From Brevundimonas sp. UBA2388 (lineage in GTDB: Bacteria; Pseudomonadota; Alphaproteobacteria; Caulobacterales; Caulobacteraceae): 9,173 bases of DNA. The notes under the pieces were generated by a model. The model worked only from the letters and a program-made list of their open reading frames with translations, ran no database searches and was not told where the DNA came from. Positions 6,495 to 9,173 of the stretch are shown piece by piece. The translations under genes were made by a program, and so were the position numbers. Numbering within the stretch: the first letter of the stretch is position 1; every line of letters starts with the position of its first letter. Where the stretch lies: NCBI GenBank assembly GCA_002343425.1, contig DDSO01000021.1, positions 1,256 to 10,428 of the forward strand, given 5' to 3'.

Positions 6495-6831
6495 ATGGGG
6501 GCCGTGCGAAACCTGAACGTCATTCTCATGCTGCTGGGCGCCCTGTCGGTCCTGCTGCTGGGCGTGCTGCCCTCGTCGGCCATGACAAGCGAGGCGCCGG
6601 CGCCGTGCCATGAGGCGGCGTCGTCCACTCCGTCGGAACACGAGGCCCCTGCCCCGTCAGGCAAGGCCATGGCGGCCATGGCATGTTGTGTATCCTGGGT
6701 CGTCACACCATCGTTGCAGGGGCCTTCGCGCGGCCTGGTCGTCTGTCCTGCGAGCCCCCCTGGCGCCCGCTGCGGCCAGCCTGCCGATCGGCCTTTCGCC
6801 CGCCCCGGAACATGGCCCGCCCAGGATCTGA
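6495..6831 (+). pseudogene. Small exported Cys/His/Met-containing protein, apparently frameshifted at a C6 run
   Basis: The gene starts with a signal peptide (hydrophobic residues 9-24, ending LPSSA) and continues with a metal-ligand-like stretch: PCHE near residue 38, two further His/Glu groups, then KAMAAMACCVSW. Small exported proteins of this composition occur beside copper genes. The frame then becomes atypical and runs on without a stop into the next gene. A shift of +1 at the six-C run 6755-6760 instead gives a plausible ending, PLAPAAASLPIGLSPAPEHG then PPRI and TGA at 6829-6831, with GC-rich third positions. The restored protein is about 111 residues. Either one extra C has entered the run (mutation or sequencing error), or the shift is used by the cell. 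An alternative in-frame start is ATG 6528. No clear ribosome site precedes 6495. Confidence 0.55.
6755..6760 (+). other. Six-C run, suspected frameshift site
   Basis: The homopolymer CCCCCC is where the signal-peptide frame of the small exported protein must give way to the frame that ends sensibly at 6831. Removing one C joins the two reading frames. Confidence 0.5.
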
Positions 6832-6885
6832 TCGCGTCCATCTTCACTGCGCCCCTTCCCGGGCGCGCGATCGTCCATGATTCTC

Positions 6886-6891
6886 AGGAGG
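6886..6891 (+). promoter_or_regulatory. Strong ribosome binding site that fixes the barrel-protein start
   Basis: AGGAGG lies five bases before ATG 6897 (and two before ATG 6894). It is a near-perfect Shine-Dalgarno sequence, directly ahead of a complete new signal peptide. It shows that translation of the downstream protein begins here and not at 6495, although the frame is open from 6495. Confidence 0.85.
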
Positions 6892-6896
6892 CCATG

Positions 6897-8240
6897 ATGG
6901 CTGTCCGCCTTTCCGCGTTCCTCACGGGCGCATCCCTGCTCGCGCTGGCCCTGCCCGCTGTCGCGCAGGATCATTCACACCATTCGGCACCGCCGGCCGG
7001 GCCCCCGGCGGCCACACAGACACCGCCCGATGATCCTCACGCCGGCCACGATATGGCAACGATGGATCACCCGATGACCAGCGCACTTGGTCCCTGGCCG
7101 ATGACCCGCGACGCCTCGGGCACCAGCTGGCAGCCTGACGTGTCCGAACACGGCGGCGTGCACTCCCGAAGGGGCGACTGGTCGCTGATGGGTCACGCGC
7201 AGCTGAACCTCGTTCATGACTGGCAGAACGGACCGCGGGGCGACGAGAAGACCTTTGTCAGCGGCATGATCATGGGCGCAGCCCGACGTGATTTCACCGA
7301 CGGTTCGACGCTGAACCTGCGGGCGATGCTCAGCCCGGACCCCTTCATGGGCAAGGAGGGCTTCCCGCTCCTGCTGGCCGCCGGCGAGACGGCGGACGGG
7401 ATCAATCCGCTGGTCGACCGGCAGCACCCGCATGAACTGGTGATGGAGTTGTCGGCCTCCTACGCCCGGCGGTTGGGCGCGAAGGACAGCGTCTTCGCCT
7501 ACATCGGCCTGCCCGGAGAGCCTGCCTTCGGACCGCCGGCCTTCATGCATCGGATGAGCGCCATGGACAGTCCCGAGGCGCCGATCACCCATCACTGGCT
7601 GGACTCGACCCATATCGTCTTCGGCGTGGCGACGCTCGGCTGGGTCCATGACGCCTTCAAGCTGGAGGCCTCGACGTTCCGCGGACGGGAGCCGGATCAG
7701 GACCGCTATGACATCGAGACGCCGGAGCTGGACAGCTGGGCGGTTCGGGCGTCGTGGAATCCCTCGCCAGAGTGGTCCCTGCAGGCGTCATACGCTGATG
7801 TGACAGGGCCCGAGCAGCTGGAACCGGACGAGGACGAGACCAAGCTGTCTGCCAGCGCAATCCACACCCGGCGGGTCGGACCGGACGGCTGGTGGGCGTC
7901 GACCCTGGCCTGGGGTCGCAAGATCAACGATCACGACGAATCGAAGGACGCCTGGCTGGCGGAGACGGCCTTCGCGCCGGACGGCGCCTGGACGCTGTTT
8001 GCGCGGGCGGAGCGGATCGAGACCGACGAACTGGTCGCCGGGCCGGGCGGCGGACACGGGCCGCTCCATACCGTGTCCAAGGCCTCGTTCGGCATGGTTA
8101 GGGACTGGCGGGTGACGGAGAATGTCCGCTTCGGTCTGGGCGCGCTTTACAGCGTCAACAGCGTGCCGGACGGGCTGGAGCCGCTTTACGGCGGCGATCC
8201 CGACGGGGGGATGATCTTCGCCCGGCTCAAGGTCGACTGA
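6897..8240 (+). CDS. Predicted outer-membrane beta-barrel protein with His/Met-rich N-terminus, probably copper-associated
   Basis: A 447-residue exported protein. The signal peptide (Arg4, hydrophobic 7-20, cleavage after AVA near 23) is followed by a low-complexity His/Met segment: DHSHH (25-29), DDPHAGHDMATMDHPM (45-60). The rest alternates amphipathic strands and polar loops in the manner of a beta-barrel, for example WSLMGHAQLNLVHDW (95-109), WAVRASWNPSPEWSLQASYA (281-300) and TVSKASFGMVRDW (392-404). Highly conserved-looking patches are GFPLLLAAGETADG (155-168), PLVDRQHPHELVMEL (171-185), PGEPAFGPPAFMHRM (206-220) and THHWLDSTHIVFGVATLG (231-248). I recognise this as a family of uncharacterised proteins frequent near copper-resistance genes; it is not CopB (shorter, different repeats). 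The last strand ends in Val-Asp rather than an aromatic residue. The gene follows the frameshifted small metal-linked gene by 65 bp. Function and any metal transport are inferred. Confidence 0.8.
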   Translation: MAVRLSAFLTGASLLALALPAVAQDHSHHSAPPAGPPAATQTPPDDPHAGHDMATMDHPMTSALGPWPMTRDASGTSWQPDVSEHGGVHSRRGDWSLMGHAQLNLVHDWQNGPRGDEKTFVSGMIMGAARRDFTDGSTLNLRAMLSPDPFMGKEGFPLLLAAGETADGINPLVDRQHPHELVMELSASYARRLGAKDSVFAYIGLPGEPAFGPPAFMHRMSAMDSPEAPITHHWLDSTHIVFGVATLGWVHDAFKLEASTFRGREPDQDRYDIETPELDSWAVRASWNPSPEWSLQASYADVTGPEQLEPDEDETKLSASAIHTRRVGPDGWWASTLAWGRKINDHDESKDAWLAETAFAPDGAWTLFARAERIETDELVAGPGGGHGPLHTVSKASFGMVRDWRVTENVRFGLGALYSVNSVPDGLEPLYGGDPDGGMIFARLKVD

Positions 8241-8247
8241 GGAAACG

Positions 8248-8284
8248 TCGCGCCGTGCGGACCATCCGGTTCAGCGCGGCGCGA
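8248..8284. terminator. Candidate bidirectional terminator, nested hairpin
   Basis: TCGCGCCG (8248-8255) and CGGCGCGA (8277-8284) are perfect 8-bp inverted complements. The 21-base loop holds a further 4-bp hairpin CGGA/TCCG (8258-8268). The structure sits in the 30-bp gap between the convergent barrel-protein and response regulator genes and covers the latter's stop codon. It lacks a T-run. Confidence 0.42.
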
Positions 8285-8726
8285 TTCCGGTCGGGGGGAC
8301 GGTCAGCCAGGGGGCCGGGCTGAAGCGGCGCGGGGGCTCGCCTATGGCGCCATGCTGAATGAAATGACGGGCGAAGGCGACGACCCCCAGGATGGTGGCC
8401 TCGTCGAAGGGTTTGGACACCGCGCCCAGCGCCCCGGCGAAACCGTCGGGGATCTGTTCCGGATTGGCGGTCAGGAAAACCACGGCCGAGCCGTACTCCT
8501 TGACCAGATGCCGCGCGATGTCGGGGCCGGTCATGCCGTCCAGAAGATTGATGTCCACCAGAGCCAGGTCAGGCCGGTCGCGCGCGGCGATGGCAAAGGC
8601 CCCGGCCCGATCCATGGCGCAACCGACGACCTCGCAGCCGGACTCGGACAACACCAGTTCAAGCTCCATGGCGAGAAGAGCCTGGTCTTCGACAATCAGG
8701 ACCCGAAGGTCGGGTACATCAGACAC
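8271..8726 (-). CDS. Receiver-only response regulator
   Basis: A 151-residue protein with one CheY-like receiver domain (about residues 7-122) and no output domain. The acidic pocket Glu13-Asp14 (LIVEDQ), phosphoacceptor Asp58 (LALVDIN), Thr86 (FLTAN) and Lys105 (VSKPF) are all present, so it should accept phosphate from a histidine kinase. The tail (123-151) is Pro/Arg-rich and probably disordered. It lacks the PFxFATG(G/Y)Y signature of the FAT GUY single-domain regulators. It may act through protein-protein contact or a phosphorelay; the partner kinase is not in the window. GTG 8726 is chosen because GGGGGA lies five bases upstream and the protein then begins just before the receiver fold; a GTG at 8762 in the same frame has no ribosome site. 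Confidence 0.88.
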   Translation of the reverse strand: MSDVPDLRVLIVEDQALLAMELELVLSESGCEVVGCAMDRAGAFAIAARDRPDLALVDINLLDGMTGPDIARHLVKEYGSAVVFLTANPEQIPDGFAGALGAVSKPFDEATILGVVAFARHFIQHGAIGEPPRRFSPAPWLTVPPTGIAPR

Positions 8727-8767
8727 GGCAGTCCCCCGGGCGCTAGCCGGACGCAGTAACACTGTTT

Positions 8768-8785
8768 GTGTCCGCTAGCGGACAC
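8768..8785. promoter_or_regulatory. Perfect 18-bp palindrome upstream of the response regulator, probable operator
   Basis: GTGTCCGCTAGCGGACAC reads identically on both strands over all 18 bases. It lies 42 bp upstream of GTG 8726 and about where transcription would start from the candidate promoter just above it. This placement suits a repressor. The size and symmetry resemble TetR-type operators, but the binding protein is unknown. Confidence 0.6.
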
Positions 8786-8787
8786 CC

Positions 8788-8812
8788 AACGCGCAGATAT
8801 TCAATCGGTTCA
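8788..8812 (-). promoter_or_regulatory. Possible EcfG-type (general stress sigma) promoter for the response regulator
   Basis: On the minus strand TGAAC (8812-8808) is followed after 16 bases by CGTT (8791-8788). The alphaproteobacterial EcfG consensus is GGAAC-N16/17-CGTT, so one base differs. Start near 8781 would place the 18-bp palindrome over the initiation region. Confidence 0.3.
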
Positions 8813-8833
8813 CCTCTGGACGCCTTTTCGACA

Positions 8834-8851
8834 GCGCTCGCCGCAGAGCGC
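8834..8851. repeat. GC-rich hairpin between tRNA-Gln 3' end and response regulator promoter
   Basis: GCGCTC (8834-8839) pairs with GAGCGC (8846-8851) around GCCGCA. It lies about 65 bp past the 3' end of tRNA-Gln, in the direction of that gene's transcription, and could help stop it. There is no T-run next to the stem. I see no gene in the 8786-8915 stretch around it. Confidence 0.3.
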
Positions 8852-8915
8852 GCCCGCACGTCGGGAGGAAACGCCGGAAATCGGTCGGAAGGCTGACGGG
8901 GAGCAGCGAAGCGGA

Positions 8916-8989
8916 TGGCTGGGGAACTAGGACTCGAACCTAGAATGACGGTACCAAAAACCGGAGTGTTACCATTACACCATTCCCCA
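8916..8989 (-). tRNA. tRNA-Gln (anticodon TTG)
   Basis: A complete 74-nt tRNA including an encoded CCA (8916-8918). Acceptor arms TGGGGAA and TTCCCCA pair over seven bases. The D arm is GTGT...ACAC with AATGGTA loop, the anticodon stem-loop is CCGGT-TTTTGGT-ACCGT with anticodon TTG at positions 34-36, and the T arm is CTAGG-TTCGAGT-CCTAG. The discriminator is G73. The first anticodon-stem pair is C27-T43, a mismatch; the other four pairs are intact. It reads glutamine CAA and, by wobble, CAG codons. Confidence 0.97.
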
Positions 8990-9032
8990 GCAGGTCCGGC
9001 GTCGCCCGGAGCCGAAGCGCCGGAAGGCGGTC

Positions 9033-9061
9033 GAGATACGCGAAGGCCGCGGGCGATGCAA
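9033..9061 (-). promoter_or_regulatory. Weak candidate promoter for tRNA-Gln
   Basis: On the minus strand TTGCAT (9061-9056) is followed after exactly 17 bases by TATCTC (9038-9033), about 45 bp upstream of the tRNA 5' end. Each box matches the consensus at only three positions. Confidence 0.3.
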
Positions 9062-9103
9062 CACCCGCCGAATTGACTATTTTCAATCCTCTCGTTTCCT
9101 CGC

Positions 9104-9132
9104 TTGCGGCCCCCAAACCCCCTCGCTATAAG
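9104..9132 (+). promoter_or_regulatory. Promoter of the right-edge tRNA gene
   Basis: TTGCGG (9104-9109), a 17-base spacer, then TATAAG (9127-9132) within GCTATAAG, which matches the Caulobacter housekeeping -10 GCTANAWC at all but the last base. The tRNA begins 13 bases after the -10. The GC-rich discriminator CCGCGCC between them is typical of stringently controlled stable RNA promoters. The AT-rich stretch 9070-9098 upstream may act as an UP element. Confidence 0.7.
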
Positions 9133-9145
9133 CCGCGCCTCAAGT

Positions 9146-9173
9146 CGGAGTGTGGCTCAGTCTGGTAGAGCAC
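9146..9173 (+). tRNA. 5' part of a tRNA, probably tRNA-Pro, cut by the window end
   Basis: The 28 bases read acceptor strand CGGAGTG, linker TG, D arm GCTC-AGTCTGGTA-GAGC, then AC, where the window stops. The C at position 1 and the CGGRGTG start with a GTCTGGTAG D loop are typical of bacterial tRNA-Pro. The anticodon is not included, so isotype is inferred from the acceptor and D arm alone. Confidence 0.75.

Noticed and set aside
6469..6497. TTGACA at 6469-6474 as a promoter or CueR-type copper promoter for the small exported protein
   Set aside because: The -35 is perfect, but no -10 lies at 16-20 bp spacing, and the region between does not form the CueR dyad. It also spans the acetyltransferase stop codon.
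6495..8240. A single 581-residue fusion protein read from 6495
   Set aside because: It would bury a full signal peptide and a strong AGGAGG ribosome site inside the protein. A +1 shift at the C6 run gives a natural end at 6831, so two genes are more likely.
9073..9086. TTGACTATTTTCAA as an FNR/FixK box
   Set aside because: It matches TTGAY-N4-RTCAA at all but one key position, but it sits upstream of a tRNA promoter where oxygen control is not expected. An AT-rich UP element is a simpler reading.
8916..9173. tRNA pair as an integration site for a mobile element
   Set aside because: No integrase, no attachment-site repeat of a tRNA 3' end, and no change in base composition were seen.
1..9173. 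CRISPR array, toxin-antitoxin, restriction or phage defence genes
   Set aside because: No regularly spaced repeats and no proteins of those families appear on either strand.

Overview
The window is about 9.2 kb of GC-rich bacterial chromosome. The -35 elements are TTGACG/TTGCGG-like, one stable-RNA promoter carries a GCTATAAG -10 box, and the gene families (DUF922, DUF1036, receiver-only response regulator, Tat-exported S9 peptidase) are typical of Alphaproteobacteria. Caulobacterales, and probably a Brevundimonas-like genome, fits best. The taxonomic call is an inference from style and protein families, not a database result.

Layout. The left edge holds the first 12 codons of a minus-strand gene (possibly motB). 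Going right on the plus strand come a secreted DUF922 putative metalloprotease, then a translationally coupled pair: a flavin reductase-like protein and a beta-hydroxyacid dehydrogenase (3-hydroxyisobutyrate dehydrogenase family). A trypsin-like serine protease on the minus strand is divergent from a Tat-exported S9 prolyl oligopeptidase/oligopeptidase B-like enzyme. The 86 bp between these two contains facing TTGACG boxes inside a 13-bp inverted repeat. The S9 gene converges on a small secreted DUF1036 protein, which is divergent from a phosphinothricin-type GNAT acetyltransferase. Next is a small Cys/His/Met-containing exported protein that appears frameshifted at a run of six C, followed by a predicted outer-membrane beta-barrel protein with a His/Met-rich N-terminus. 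I associate that family with copper-handling loci. A receiver-only response regulator lies convergent to it. The window ends with tRNA-Gln (minus strand) and the first 28 nt of a tRNA, probably tRNA-Pro (plus strand), transcribed divergently.

How the parts work together. There is no phage, transposon, CRISPR or defence system here; this is core or near-core chromosome. The region is rich in envelope proteins: DUF922 protease, S9 peptidase, DUF1036 protein, the metal-linked small protein and the barrel protein are all predicted to be exported. The points most worth following up are the S9 peptidase, which keeps the catalytic triad but seems to lack three of the four acidic residues that set dibasic specificity in oligopeptidase B; the inverted repeat shared by the two divergent protease genes; the frameshift in the metal-linked small gene, which creates an artificial 581-codon fusion frame; and a perfect 18-bp palindrome just downstream of a possible EcfG-type promoter ahead of the response regulator.
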